A stretch of 15,251 nt of DNA, from contig DAOVIC010000021.1 of the NCBI GenBank assembly GCA_030671565.1, positions 1 to 15,251 on the forward strand. Direction: 5' to 3'. The position numbers were made by a program, and so were the translations under genes. The stretch is from Anaerohalosphaeraceae bacterium. Lineage in GTDB: Bacteria; Planctomycetota; Phycisphaerae; Sedimentisphaerales; Anaerohalosphaeraceae. Shown here in pieces: positions 1 to 7,199 of this stretch; the stretch's first letter is position 1; each line of letters starts with the position of its first letter. The notes beneath the pieces are model-generated. The model worked only from the letters and a program-made list of their open reading frames with translations, was not told the origin of the DNA and searched no databases.

Positions 1-231
1 AAAGCAGGCGCACTCGTCGACGTACTCGATGTCTTCAGAGACAACGGTTTGAACCTTGCGAACATACAGGCAAGACCGAGCAAAAAAAGAGAATGGGAAT
101 ACTGCTTCTTCGTAGATTTCCTCGGCCACAAGCAGGACGAAAACGTAACCAAAGCGGTCGCCGAAGCAAAAGAACATTGCCTCCAGCTGTCGATACTGGG
201 AAGTTTCCCAAGAAATACGGAGATGTTATAA
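1..231 (+). CDS. pheA: Prephenate dehydratase, C-terminal ACT domain (5' end outside window)
   Basis: Frame 1 is open from the first base to the TAA at 229-231, so only about 76 C-terminal residues are visible and the catalytic domain lies upstream. The fragment reads as the regulatory ACT domain of PheA, which converts prephenate to phenylpyruvate in phenylalanine synthesis and is feedback-inhibited by phenylalanine through this domain. Visible landmarks are GALVDVL near the start, NLANIQARPSK, WEYCFFVDFLGH and the terminal ILGSFP. The family's ESRP motif appears here as QARP (Glu to Gln, Ser to Ala), which may alter the effector site. Whether the missing part is a lone dehydratase or a chorismate mutase fusion cannot be seen. 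A hairpin terminator follows directly, so this gene ends its own transcript. Confidence 0.9.
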   Translation, partial: KAGALVDVLDVFRDNGLNLANIQARPSKKREWEYCFFVDFLGHKQDENVTKAVAEAKEHCLQLSILGSFPRNTEML

Positions 232-243
232 ATCAAAAAAACG

Positions 244-272
244 GCCTTATCAGTATGATAAATAAGGCTTTT
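244..272 (+). terminator. Intrinsic terminator after pheA
   Basis: A 7-bp stem GCCTTAT (244-250) / ATAAGGC (262-268), with an 11-base loop that can also pair internally (TTATCA/TGATAA), is followed by TTTT. It lies 12 bases after the pheA stop. It separates pheA from the tpiA cluster. Confidence 0.65.
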
Positions 273-303
273 GTGATTGAAAAGTATAATAAAACGTAAG
301 GAT

Positions 304-345
304 AACAGCTAACAGCTAATAGCTAATGGCTAACGGCTAACAATT
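304..345 (+). repeat. Heptamer tandem array, copy 1 (consensus AAYRGCT)
   Basis: Five successive perfect-period 7-base units, AACAGCT, AACAGCT, AATAGCT, AATGGCT and AACGGCT, are followed by a degenerate AACAATT. The array sits between the pheA terminator and tpiA. The same unit family recurs on the opposite strand at 4070-4111; the two arrays share CAGCTAATAGCTAA exactly. Heptamer tandem repeats of this general kind are known in some bacterial genomes, but no function is evident here. Confidence 0.85.
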
Positions 346-391
346 TAACAAGCACAATTATATGTGCCAGAAAAGCAAGTCAGGAGAAACA

Positions 392-1147
392 ATGAGAAAG
401 CCTTTTATCGCAGGCAACTGGAAAATGAATAACGATGCAAAATACAGCGCCGAACTGGCCGCCGGTCTTGCACAAGCATTAAAAGACGTAACCACAGTAG
501 ACGTAGGAGTTTGCCCAACATTCGTATACCTGCAAACTGTCACAAATGCACTTGGCGGTTCCAGCATCAAGGTCGGCGCCCAGGACGTTTACTTCGAATC
601 AAACGGCGCCTTCACAGGCGAGATCAGCACCGACATGCTCAAGGATGTCGGCTGTACCTATGCCCTCATCGGCCATTCCGAAAGGCGTCACGTCCTCGGC
701 GAAACCGATGAGATCGTCAACAAAAAGCTCCTGGCAACACTGAAAAGCGGCCTTTTGCCAATCCTCTGCGTCGGCGAACTCCTGGAAGAAAGAGAAGCCA
801 AAAAGACAACAGAGGTCGTAACAACCCAGATCAAAGCAGGCCTGGCTTCTGTTTCCGCTGAGGAAATGGCAAATGTCACAGTAGCATATGAACCAGTATG
901 GGCGATCGGAACAGGCAAGACAGCAACCGCCGATCAGGCACAGGAAGTTCATGCGATGATAAGAAAATTACTCGCAGAAATGTACGATGCCGATACTGCT
1001 GAAAATGTAAGGATCCAGTACGGCGGTTCTGCAAAACCTGCAAACACCGCTGAGCTGATGGCAAACCCCGATGTAGACGGCCTACTGGTCGGCGGAGCAA
1101 GCCTGAAAGTCGAAGATTTTGCGGCTATGATCAACGCTATTGCGTAA
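392..1147 (+). CDS. tpiA: Triose-phosphate isomerase
   Basis: This encodes a 251-residue cytoplasmic TIM-barrel enzyme that interconverts dihydroxyacetone phosphate and glyceraldehyde 3-phosphate in glycolysis and gluconeogenesis. All catalytic parts are visible: GNWKMN at 8-13 (Asn9, Lys11), the electrophile His95 in IGHSERR, the catalytic base Glu167 in YEPVWAIGTG, the phosphate-gripping loop 6 around 168-178, and the YGGS motif around 210-213. The length is normal for the family. The ATG at 392 is chosen over the in-frame ATG at 362 because it follows AGGAG (382-386) with 5-base spacing and gives the canonical MRKPFIAGNWKMN start. It is the first gene of the block that continues with secG. 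Confidence 0.97.
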   Translation: MRKPFIAGNWKMNNDAKYSAELAAGLAQALKDVTTVDVGVCPTFVYLQTVTNALGGSSIKVGAQDVYFESNGAFTGEISTDMLKDVGCTYALIGHSERRHVLGETDEIVNKKLLATLKSGLLPILCVGELLEEREAKKTTEVVTTQIKAGLASVSAEEMANVTVAYEPVWAIGTGKTATADQAQEVHAMIRKLLAEMYDADTAENVRIQYGGSAKPANTAELMANPDVDGLLVGGASLKVEDFAAMINAIA

Positions 1148-1163
1148 AAATGTACCTGGGGAC

Positions 1164-1204
1164 CTCTAAAAGTTCATTTTGACGAACAAAAGCAACTTTT
1201 AGAG
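1164..1204 (+). other. Long stem-loop between tpiA and secG
   Basis: A perfect 11-bp inverted repeat, CTCTAAAAGTT (1164-1174) / AACTTTTAGAG (1194-1204), encloses a second 5-bp stem TTTTG/CAAAA (1177-1181/1187-1191) with loop ACGAA. The two stems are separated by a 2x2 internal mismatch, so the whole folds as one rod. No T-run follows (GCTGCCC), so it is not a standard terminator. A role in mRNA processing, stability or partial termination between tpiA and secG is inference. Confidence 0.6.
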
Positions 1205-1250
1205 CTGCCCATCTGATAAACAGAAAACATATATACTTGAGAGGTAAAAA

Positions 1251-1661
1251 ATGCTTGGGATACTTGCAAAAATCTCGTTTTTAATGAGCGCCGTAATGAC
1301 CATATGGATCATTGTCTGCTTGATACTCATCCTTATCATCCTCGTCCAGAAGGGCAAGGGCGGCGGACTGAGCGGCGCATTCGGCGGAGCAGGAACCGGC
1401 GGCGGATTGCTCGGTACAAAAACCGGCGATTTCCTGACCTGGGTAACGATCAGCTTTGTAGGCCTATTCTTCCTCCTGGCGATCGTGATGGGCATCTTCC
1501 TGGTCTCAGACGATACGGACCCGGCTGGGGCAACCATGATACCGCAGACACAGACACCAGTTGGTGACGTCCAGGTTCCGCAAGAGGATGCAACACCGAC
1601 CGATGCAGGGCAAATCCCCGCTGATGATACTGAAAACGCTGAAAAACCCGCACAGGAATAG
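1251..1661 (+). CDS. secG: Preprotein translocase subunit SecG
   Basis: SecG is the small integral membrane subunit of the SecYEG channel that assists protein export. The 136-residue product has two hydrophobic segments (about 11-32 and 61-85). They flank the conserved cytoplasmic loop VQKGKGGGLSGAFGG (32-46), and GTKTGDFLTW follows at 55-64, a typical SecG pattern. After residue 86 there is a 50-residue acidic, Pro/Thr/Gln-rich tail, longer than in short SecG forms and probably disordered. GAGAGG (1239-1244) lies 6 bases before the ATG. It sits next to tpiA, an arrangement I recall from other bacteria. Confidence 0.93.
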   Translation: MLGILAKISFLMSAVMTIWIIVCLILILIILVQKGKGGGLSGAFGGAGTGGGLLGTKTGDFLTWVTISFVGLFFLLAIVMGIFLVSDDTDPAGATMIPQTQTPVGDVQVPQEDATPTDAGQIPADDTENAEKPAQE

Positions 1662-1682
1662 TACTGGTTAAAAGGGTTCGCT

Positions 1683-2567
1683 ATGATTAAAAGTATGACA
1701 GGTTTTGGTGGCGCCGCCAAAGAGCTTAACGGTAATACATATACCGCCGAGGTCAAGACGGTTAACCACAGGCACTTCAAGCTGCATATGAAGACGCCCG
1801 AATCCGTTGCGCATCTGGCAGAGCAGGTCGAAAAGCTCCTGCGGCAGCGTATCAGCAGGGGAACCGTAAACTTTTCACTGAGAATACATAACGCATCGGG
1901 ACAATTGCCGTTCGAGATCGACGAAGGGGCGATCGGTGCCTGTTTGGAAAAAATCAAAGCCATCGCCGCCGATACCGGCATCGATACAACGATCGACATT
2001 ACAAACCTTTTGGCTTTGCCGGGTATCACCAGGTCGATAACACCGCCGGAAAATCTCGAAGAACAGCTCAAAAACACGGTAATGGAAATTAGCGAAAGTG
2101 CTCTTGCCCAGCTCAACTCCATGAGGAGCGAAGAAGGGAAGGCTCTCGAGCAGGACCTGGCAAATAACTGCAAGGTCATAAAAGAAAACCTCGATATCAT
2201 AGCCGAAAGAAGCCCTCTTGTTGTAAAACAGTATATGGAGAGGCTAAATAAAAGAGTATCCGAACTTCTTGCGGCTTCAAGAGTAGAGATAGACTCTGAC
2301 ATTATCGCAAGGGAGACGGCGATATTCGCAGAAAGAGCGGACATCGCAGAAGAGGTGAACAGGCTCGGGTCGCATTTGGTGCAATTTGATAATTGCTGCG
2401 GGGGCGGCGAACCGGCAGGGCGGCGGCTTGATTTTATCTGCCAGGAAATGCTGCGGGAAACAAACACCATAGCAAGCAAGGCGTGCGATGCGGAAATAGG
2501 CAACTGTGTCATAAACATTAAATGCGCTATCGACCGAATAAAAGAGCAGGTACAAAACGCAGAATAA
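1683..2567 (+). CDS. YicC family endoribonuclease
   Basis: The 294-residue protein matches the YicC family from end to end. It opens with the typical MIKSMTGFGGA and has KTVNHRHFKLHMK around 25-37. It ends with the conserved C-terminal block: RETAIFAERADIAEEVNRL (210-228), the GRRLDF motif near 246-251, QEMLRETNTIASK (254-266) and a final EQVQNAE. YicC proteins are cytoplasmic and have been linked to RNA degradation in Escherichia coli; that role is transferred by homology. The gene lies just upstream of gmk (13-base gap), a common pairing. The ribosome binding site is weak (AAGGG before the ATG). Confidence 0.92.
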   Translation: MIKSMTGFGGAAKELNGNTYTAEVKTVNHRHFKLHMKTPESVAHLAEQVEKLLRQRISRGTVNFSLRIHNASGQLPFEIDEGAIGACLEKIKAIAADTGIDTTIDITNLLALPGITRSITPPENLEEQLKNTVMEISESALAQLNSMRSEEGKALEQDLANNCKVIKENLDIIAERSPLVVKQYMERLNKRVSELLAASRVEIDSDIIARETAIFAERADIAEEVNRLGSHLVQFDNCCGGGEPAGRRLDFICQEMLRETNTIASKACDAEIGNCVINIKCAIDRIKEQVQNAE

Positions 2568-2580
2568 TACGGATTCAGCT

Positions 2581-3150
2581 ATGAGTAATATTGAAAAAGG
2601 AAAACTCATTATCATCAGCGGACCTTCCGGTGTCGGAAAGAGTACCATCTGCGATGAGGTCGTCAAAAGATCCGGCGCATTTTTGAGCATCTCGACGACG
2701 ACAAGAGAAAAGGGCGAAGGCGAGATCGAGGGCGAGACCTACCACTTCATCTCTAAAGAAGATTTCGAGCAAAAGATCAAAGAAGAATATTTTCTGGAAC
2801 ACGCAAAGGTATTCGGAAACTACTACGGTACGGCATGGCAGCCGGTGGAAGAGGCGATCGAAAGCGGGCAGATCGTTATTCTGGAAATAGATATTCAGGG
2901 TGCACTGGCGGTTAAAAAAGTTTTCGACGACGCCGAATTGGTTTTTATTATACCGCCGCACAAAACAGATCTGGAAAAAAGAATAGATTCAAGAGGACGA
3001 GGCGAGTCGTCGCAGGCGGCTCAATTACGGCTGGATTCGGCAAGCCAGGAAACCGCGAAGGCATGGCAATACTACGACCACATGGTAATAAACGATGACC
3101 TCAAACAGGCTATCAATGAAATAATGGAAATAATCAACGGGACACACTAA
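2581..3150 (+). CDS. gmk: Guanylate kinase
   Basis: This encodes a 189-residue cytoplasmic P-loop kinase that phosphorylates GMP (or dGMP) to GDP with ATP. The Walker A motif SGPSGVGKST spans 13-22. The GMP-binding region has TTR at 40-42, NYYGT at 80-84 and the lid RGRGES. Near the C-terminus, YYDHMVINDDL matches the family's YDYVVVNDDL. One oddity is that the usual TTRxPRxGE reads TTREKGEGE here, so the second GMP-phosphate-contacting arginine is replaced by Gly45. Everything else argues for a working enzyme. The gene order gmk, rpoZ, coaBC is widespread. Confidence 0.95.
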   Translation: MSNIEKGKLIIISGPSGVGKSTICDEVVKRSGAFLSISTTTREKGEGEIEGETYHFISKEDFEQKIKEEYFLEHAKVFGNYYGTAWQPVEEAIESGQIVILEIDIQGALAVKKVFDDAELVFIIPPHKTDLEKRIDSRGRGESSQAAQLRLDSASQETAKAWQYYDHMVINDDLKQAINEIMEIINGTH

Positions 3151-3219
3151 CCAACCGGCAATAGCTGCGGGCAAGGGTGAAATTTTAACTAAGAGTGCTG
3201 TAACTAAACGGAGCAAATT

Positions 3220-3447
3220 ATGATAGAAGAACTAAAAAACAACGCCATCGTGGATAAGGTCGGAGGAAGGTTCAAACTGACCTCTCTTATTCAGAAAAGA
3301 ATGGTCGAGCTTACCCAGGGTGCAAGGCCGCTGATCGAGGACACCGAAGGAAAAACGACAATGGAGATCGTCGTCGAAGAGATCAAACTGGACAAGATCG
3401 AGATCGACACTTCAGCACCCGAACCAAAACGACCGCCAACATTGTAG
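3220..3447 (+). CDS. rpoZ: RNA polymerase omega subunit
   Basis: The 75-residue protein carries the omega signature [17 protein letters not shown] (15-31), followed by GARPLI and EIVVEEI. Omega helps fold and assemble the beta' subunit and in many bacteria contributes to a ppGpp site. The ATG is preceded by GGAG (3210-3213) with 6-base spacing. The length is typical. Its place directly after gmk and before coaC supports the call. Confidence 0.93.
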   Translation: MIEELKNNAIVDKVGGRFKLTSLIQKRMVELTQGARPLIEDTEGKTTMEIVVEEIKLDKIEIDTSAPEPKRPPTL

Positions 3448-3453
3448 GCTCAC

Positions 3454-3479
3454 TCAAACTGAGCGATCGGTCAGTTTGA
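3454..3479 (+). other. Perfect 9-bp stem-loop between rpoZ and coaC
   Basis: TCAAACTGA (3454-3462) and TCAGTTTGA (3471-3479) form a perfect 9-bp stem with loop GCGATCGG. It starts 6 bases after the rpoZ stop and ends 18 bases before the coaC start. No T-run follows, so a strong intrinsic terminator is unlikely. It may tune expression or RNA stability between rpoZ and coaC. Confidence 0.55.
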
Positions 3480-3497
3480 AATGTTTAGTATCTATAG

Positions 3498-4085
3498 ATG
3501 GTCTTAGCTATGAACCGGGAAAACGACAGTCTCAAAGATGTTAAGATAGTCCTGGTAGTGACAGGGGGGATCGCTGCATATAAATCAGCGGACCTGGCAA
3601 GCAAGCTTGCCGCTCGCTGTGCATCGGTCGATTGCATCCTCACAAAACATGCAGCGAAACTGATAAAACCCCTAACCTTCCAGGCGGTAACCTCAAGGCC
3701 GGTCCATACCAGCATGTGGAAACCGATCGCATCTTCGGAGTTTAAGATCGAGCACATCAACCTGGCCGAATCGGCAGACATCGTCGTGGTCGCACCGGCG
3801 ACGGCGAACATCATCGCGAAAATGGCAAACGGGATCTGCGACGACCTTGCAAGTACGACACTATGCGGGGCGTGGGAAAAACCGATACTGGTGGCACCGG
3901 CTATGAACTCGAACATGTATGCAAACCCGGCGGTGCAGAAAAATATCGAAACTTTGAAACGCATGAACGTAACCATGATCGGGCCGGAGACGGGGAGGCT
4001 TGCCTGCGGAACAACGGGGCCGGGAAGGATGACGGAGCCTGGGGATATAATTGTTGCTATTGAGAAAATAGCTCTTAGCTCTTAG
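3498..4085 (+). CDS. coaC: Phosphopantothenoylcysteine decarboxylase (stand-alone CoaC)
   Basis: This encodes the FMN-dependent flavoprotein that decarboxylates 4'-phosphopantothenoylcysteine to 4'-phosphopantetheine in coenzyme A synthesis. In the 195-residue product, VTGGIAAYKS (21-30), the active-site His86 in EHINLA, PATANIIAKMANG, PAMNSNMY (134-141) and the active-site Cys170 in LACGTTGPGRM are all present. In most bacteria this is the N-terminal half of the fused CoaBC protein; here it ends after the flavodoxin-like domain. Its stop codon lies inside a heptamer repeat array that also encodes the last residues (ALSS). The start is uncertain: ATG at 3498 or 3510, neither with a good Shine-Dalgarno sequence. 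Confidence 0.9.
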   Translation: MVLAMNRENDSLKDVKIVLVVTGGIAAYKSADLASKLAARCASVDCILTKHAAKLIKPLTFQAVTSRPVHTSMWKPIASSEFKIEHINLAESADIVVVAPATANIIAKMANGICDDLASTTLCGAWEKPILVAPAMNSNMYANPAVQKNIETLKRMNVTMIGPETGRLACGTTGPGRMTEPGDIIVAIEKIALSS

Positions 4086-4111
4086 CCATTAGCTCTTAGC
4101 TATTAGCTGTA
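4070..4111 (-). repeat. Heptamer tandem array, copy 2 (opposite orientation)
   Basis: On the + strand there are six units of 7 bases: AGCTCTT, AGCTCTT, AGCCATT, AGCTCTT, AGCTATT and AGCTGTA. Read on the - strand these are AAKAGCT/AATGGCT-type units of the same family as 304-345. The array covers the last 16 bases of coaC and part of the coaC-coaB gap. Because the period is 7 and the unit boundaries contain TAG, it places a stop codon in all three + frames within 21 bases. Confidence 0.85.
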
Positions 4112-4148
4112 GTTTAAGCAATCATGGATTACGCGGTTATTATACAAA

Positions 4149-4769
4149 ATGAATATTCTTATTACAGCTGGTGGGACGCGGGAGTATATTGACCCGGTTC
4201 GGTTTATTACGAACGCAAGCTCGGGTAAAATGGGTTACGCACTTGCGCGGGCAGCAATTAAAGCCGGGCACAGGGTAACGCTTATCACCGCCCCGACCAA
4301 TCTTAGAAAACCTACCGAGGCAAAAATAGTAGACGTGCAAACCTCGGCAGAGATGTTCGAAGCTGTAAAAAAACATTTCCCAAAATCAAAATGCCTGATA
4401 ATGGCTGCGGCGGTTTCGGACTACAAGCCTGCTAAAGAATCGAAAAGAAAAATCAAAAAAGAAAACATCGAGTTGACTTTGAAGCTAAAACCAACTCAGG
4501 ACATATTGAAATGGGCAGGGGGGCACAAGAAGAAAAATCAGATCATCGCAGGTTTTGCGATGGAAGATACGAACCTGAAAAAAAACGCCGAGAAAAAACT
4601 GCAGAACAAAAATCTCGATATGATAATAGCAAACCTGCCTGCGGCAATAGACGCAAACAGATCAACGGTACACATCAAGACCAAAGATGGCGGCTGGGCG
4701 ACTTTGTCAGACAAATCAAAACAGACGACAGCGAAAAAAATAATCCAGCTGGCAACAGGCCTTAAGTAG
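4149..4769 (+). CDS. coaB: Phosphopantothenate-cysteine ligase (stand-alone CoaB)
   Basis: CoaB joins cysteine to 4'-phosphopantothenate, the step before CoaC in coenzyme A synthesis. The 206-residue product starts exactly where the CoaB domain of fused proteins begins: ILITAGGTREYIDPVRFIT, then NASSGKMG (22-29, including the conserved Asn22), AAAVSDYKP (86-94), the KIKK segment (101-104), and IAGFAMED (133-140) for IGFAxE. The domain is full length. It lies 63 bases after coaC, beyond the heptamer array, and has no obvious Shine-Dalgarno sequence before its ATG. Whether CoaB and CoaC still form one complex in this organism is not known. Confidence 0.92.
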   Translation: MNILITAGGTREYIDPVRFITNASSGKMGYALARAAIKAGHRVTLITAPTNLRKPTEAKIVDVQTSAEMFEAVKKHFPKSKCLIMAAAVSDYKPAKESKRKIKKENIELTLKLKPTQDILKWAGGHKKKNQIIAGFAMEDTNLKKNAEKKLQNKNLDMIIANLPAAIDANRSTVHIKTKDGGWATLSDKSKQTTAKKIIQLATGLK

Positions 4770-4776
4770 CCTTGCC
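4751..4776 (-). terminator. Weak hairpin in the coaB/ptsP convergent gap
   Basis: GGCA-AGGC (4751-4760, with a 2-base bulge) pairs with GCCT-TGCC (4769-4776) around an 8-base loop. Read on the - strand it lies just beyond the ptsP stop and is followed, about 10 bases later, by a run of seven T. That spacing is poor for an intrinsic terminator, so confidence is low. Confidence 0.25.
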
Positions 4777-4800
4777 GGAGGGGGGACCGTGTTGCCTGCC

Positions 4801-7092
4801 CTACTCTTGTTCAAAGGTGCTATCCTGAATAAAAGTCGATGCCGATATTCGGAGCAATTTTTCTATGCTTCGGATGTCGCTCTTTTCGAGGACGTTGGCG
4901 GCGAGCTTGCGTGCTTCCATGATATCTATGCCGGCGACGGCTCGCTGGATTCGGGCGATGTAGCCTGCTTCTACGCTTAGGGTTCTTATTCCTACGCCAA
5001 GTAAAAATGCCAGGTAGCATTCGTCGTGTGCCATGTCTCCGCAAACCGAAACCGGTTTGCCGGCTTTTTCGGCGGCGGCAACTACCTTGGCGATACCGCG
5101 GAGTACGGAGGGATGGTAGGGCATGTAAAAACCGGCGACATTCTCATTGGTCCGGTCGACTCCGAGCATGAACTGTATGAAATCGTTGGTTCCGATAGAG
5201 AAGAAATCCACCTCTTTGGCAAACTCATCGGCAAGGGCGACCACCGAAGGGAGCTCGACCATCATACCGATCCTGGGCCTGGTGTTATGCTTTACGCCTT
5301 CACGGGTCAGGGCCTGGGAAGACAACCTGATAACCTCTCTGGCCTCGCCAAACTCTTCAAGCGATGAAACCATGGGGAACATTATGCCGATATTTGCTTC
5401 GAGACCGGCGCGCAATATCGCGCGAAGCTGCGTCTGGAAAACCTCCTTATTGCCGAGCGAAAACCGAATGCTCCGCATACCCATACCCGGGTTCTGCTCG
5501 TGTGCGCCCTTGTAATAAGAAAGCGCCTTGTCGCCGCCGATGTCAAGGGTACGAAAGACAACCTCTTTGCCCTTCGTCGACTCGACAAGCCTGCGGTAAG
5601 TGTCGTACTGTTCCTCTTCAGAAGGGAAATCCTGCCGGATGATAAATGGAAACTCGGTTCGGTAAAGCCCTACACCCTTACACTTCATCTCGCAGGCCAG
5701 CTTAACATCGCTTAGCAGATTGATGTTGGCAGCAAGATCTACGCGAATATTGTCACGAGTATAAGTTTCACTGGTAACGTACCGCAGATCCTCCTGCCGC
5801 GCCACCTGACGAGCTTCGTTTCGCTTTTTAAAACTATCGACTACCTTTGTCGAAGGGGCGACATACACATTGCCAAGCTCGGCATCGATCAGGATAGTCG
5901 TACCGTTGTCAACCCCAAGGAGCCTGGGCTCATTGGCGATAACGATCGGTATCTCCAGGGACCTGGCAAGTATTGAAAGGTGGCTCGTCACTCCGCCGCT
6001 TACCAGGACTATGCCCTCAACTCTTTCGGAACTCATCTGCAAAAGATCGGAAGGGAACAACTCGCGTGCAACAACAACCCCTCCGATATATTCGATCGTG
6101 TCTTCACTGCGCCCCGTGAGATTACCTATCAACCGAAGCACGAGGTCCTCGACGTCCTGGACCTTTTCTCGGACGTAGGCATGGTCGGAGCCGGAGAAAA
6201 TATCGATGTAAGACTTGGCGATATCGAGTATGGCGTCGGCAGCATTCGTCCCGCTGTCGATATTCCGGGCCATCGCGCCTACGAACTCCTTATCCTTCAG
6301 TATCATAAGATGCGAAGCGAATATCAAAGAGGCCGCGTCGCTAAGCTTTTTCTCGACACGGCTCTGCAATTCCTGAAGCTGAACCTCTGTCGTCACAACC
6401 GCCCGTTCGAAATCCTCTGGTCCGTAAGAACCTACGAAACGCTTTTTCAAAAGACGCGAAAAACTTTTGTCCTTATCTGCGATCACCGCAGGGCCGATCG
6501 CAAATCCTTCGCTGGCTACGTTGCCGCGAACAAAAGACAGCTCGTCGGAAATCGCCGTAGTCTCATGCTTTTTTTCGGCGGGGGCGTGCATCGCCATCAC
6601 GAACTTGGCGTTCTCGATGACATTGGCAAGCTGGGAGGCGACGGCTTTGCATGCGAGGATATCCTCTTCGGCAAAACGCTTTCTCTTTTTTCGGCGAAGA
6701 ACGAGGACCCCGATGCGGTTTATTCCGCGGCTGATGGGAACTGCAAGGAAATTATCGAACTGCTCTTCGCCGGTGCCGATGAAAAGTTTATAATCAGGAT
6801 GCTTGCTGGCCTGGGAAACGACGATCGGTCGAAGTTCCTTGAGAACTCTGCCGGCGAGACCCTCGCCAAGACGCATCTTGACATGACCGATAGACTCTTC
6901 GCTAAGGCCCTTGGTCGCGCGAACGACAAGCTCGTCGGAATCCTCGTCGTAAAGCCAGATCGTACAAACTTCGGCGCGGATGTGCTCGCTTACAAGCTCG
7001 ACGATCTCATGGAGAATGCTCTCGACGCTTGCACTGTCACGAAAAAGGTGATTCAGTTCACCGATATCACAAAGCAGTTTGATCTGATCCAT
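4801..7092 (-). CDS. ptsP: PEP-protein phosphotransferase, GAF-containing (enzyme I-Ntr type)
   Basis: The 763-residue cytoplasmic protein has an N-terminal GAF sensor domain (about 1-165) and a full enzyme I. The phosphoacceptor is His371 in GGVTSHLSILARSLEIP. The TIM-barrel half has GVGLYRTEFPF (about 473-483), FRTLDIGGDK (513-522), NPGMGMRSIRF (534-544), IGTNDFIQF (633-641) and Cys684 in SVCGDMAHD. Enzyme I proteins take phosphate from phosphoenolpyruvate and pass it to an HPr-type protein. The GAF domain points to the regulatory nitrogen branch (PtsP) and not to sugar uptake. No HPr or EIIA gene lies in the window, so its partner is unseen. It is convergent with coaB and is the last gene of the - strand block. 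Confidence 0.93.
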   Translation of the reverse strand: MDQIKLLCDIGELNHLFRDSASVESILHEIVELVSEHIRAEVCTIWLYDEDSDELVVRATKGLSEESIGHVKMRLGEGLAGRVLKELRPIVVSQASKHPDYKLFIGTGEEQFDNFLAVPISRGINRIGVLVLRRKKRKRFAEEDILACKAVASQLANVIENAKFVMAMHAPAEKKHETTAISDELSFVRGNVASEGFAIGPAVIADKDKSFSRLLKKRFVGSYGPEDFERAVVTTEVQLQELQSRVEKKLSDAASLIFASHLMILKDKEFVGAMARNIDSGTNAADAILDIAKSYIDIFSGSDHAYVREKVQDVEDLVLRLIGNLTGRSEDTIEYIGGVVVARELFPSDLLQMSSERVEGIVLVSGGVTSHLSILARSLEIPIVIANEPRLLGVDNGTTILIDAELGNVYVAPSTKVVDSFKKRNEARQVARQEDLRYVTSETYTRDNIRVDLAANINLLSDVKLACEMKCKGVGLYRTEFPFIIRQDFPSEEEQYDTYRRLVESTKGKEVVFRTLDIGGDKALSYYKGAHEQNPGMGMRSIRFSLGNKEVFQTQLRAILRAGLEANIGIMFPMVSSLEEFGEAREVIRLSSQALTREGVKHNTRPRIGMMVELPSVVALADEFAKEVDFFSIGTNDFIQFMLGVDRTNENVAGFYMPYHPSVLRGIAKVVAAAEKAGKPVSVCGDMAHDECYLAFLLGVGIRTLSVEAGYIARIQRAVAGIDIMEARKLAANVLEKSDIRSIEKLLRISASTFIQDSTFEQE

Positions 7093-7147
7093 TCAAAATA
7101 TTCCGAAAAAGACGATATTTTTAATTGGGGTTCTGAAAAACTGTTCG

Positions 7148-7176
7148 CCTGCGGCAAAAAAACGTTTGCCGGCAGG
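7148..7176 (-). terminator. Terminator-like hairpin between the pyrE block and ptsP
   Basis: CCTGC-GGCAAA (7148-7158) pairs with TTTGCC-GGCAGG (7165-7176): 11 bp with one bulged base and a 6-base loop. Read on the - strand it is downstream of the small membrane gene. A short T-run (TTTTT) follows about 7 bases after the stem. It may end or attenuate the purB-pyrE transcript and so give ptsP separate expression. Confidence 0.45.
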
Positions 7177-7199
7177 TTAGGTCATACGTAACGGTTAAA

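Noticed and set aside
1199..2518. 439-residue open frame on the - strand opposite secG and yicC
   Set aside because: It mirrors two well-supported genes, has no recognisable motif and shows the Ser/Leu-rich composition typical of antisense shadows.
4127..4136. GATTACGCGG shared by the coaC-coaB gap and the leuA-leuC gap (13532-13541)
   Set aside because: About a hundred pairs of matching 10-mers are expected by chance in a window of this size.
5980..7191. 403-residue open frame on the + strand opposite ptsP
   Set aside because: It lies fully antisense to a protein with complete enzyme I motifs and has no start signal or domain of its own.
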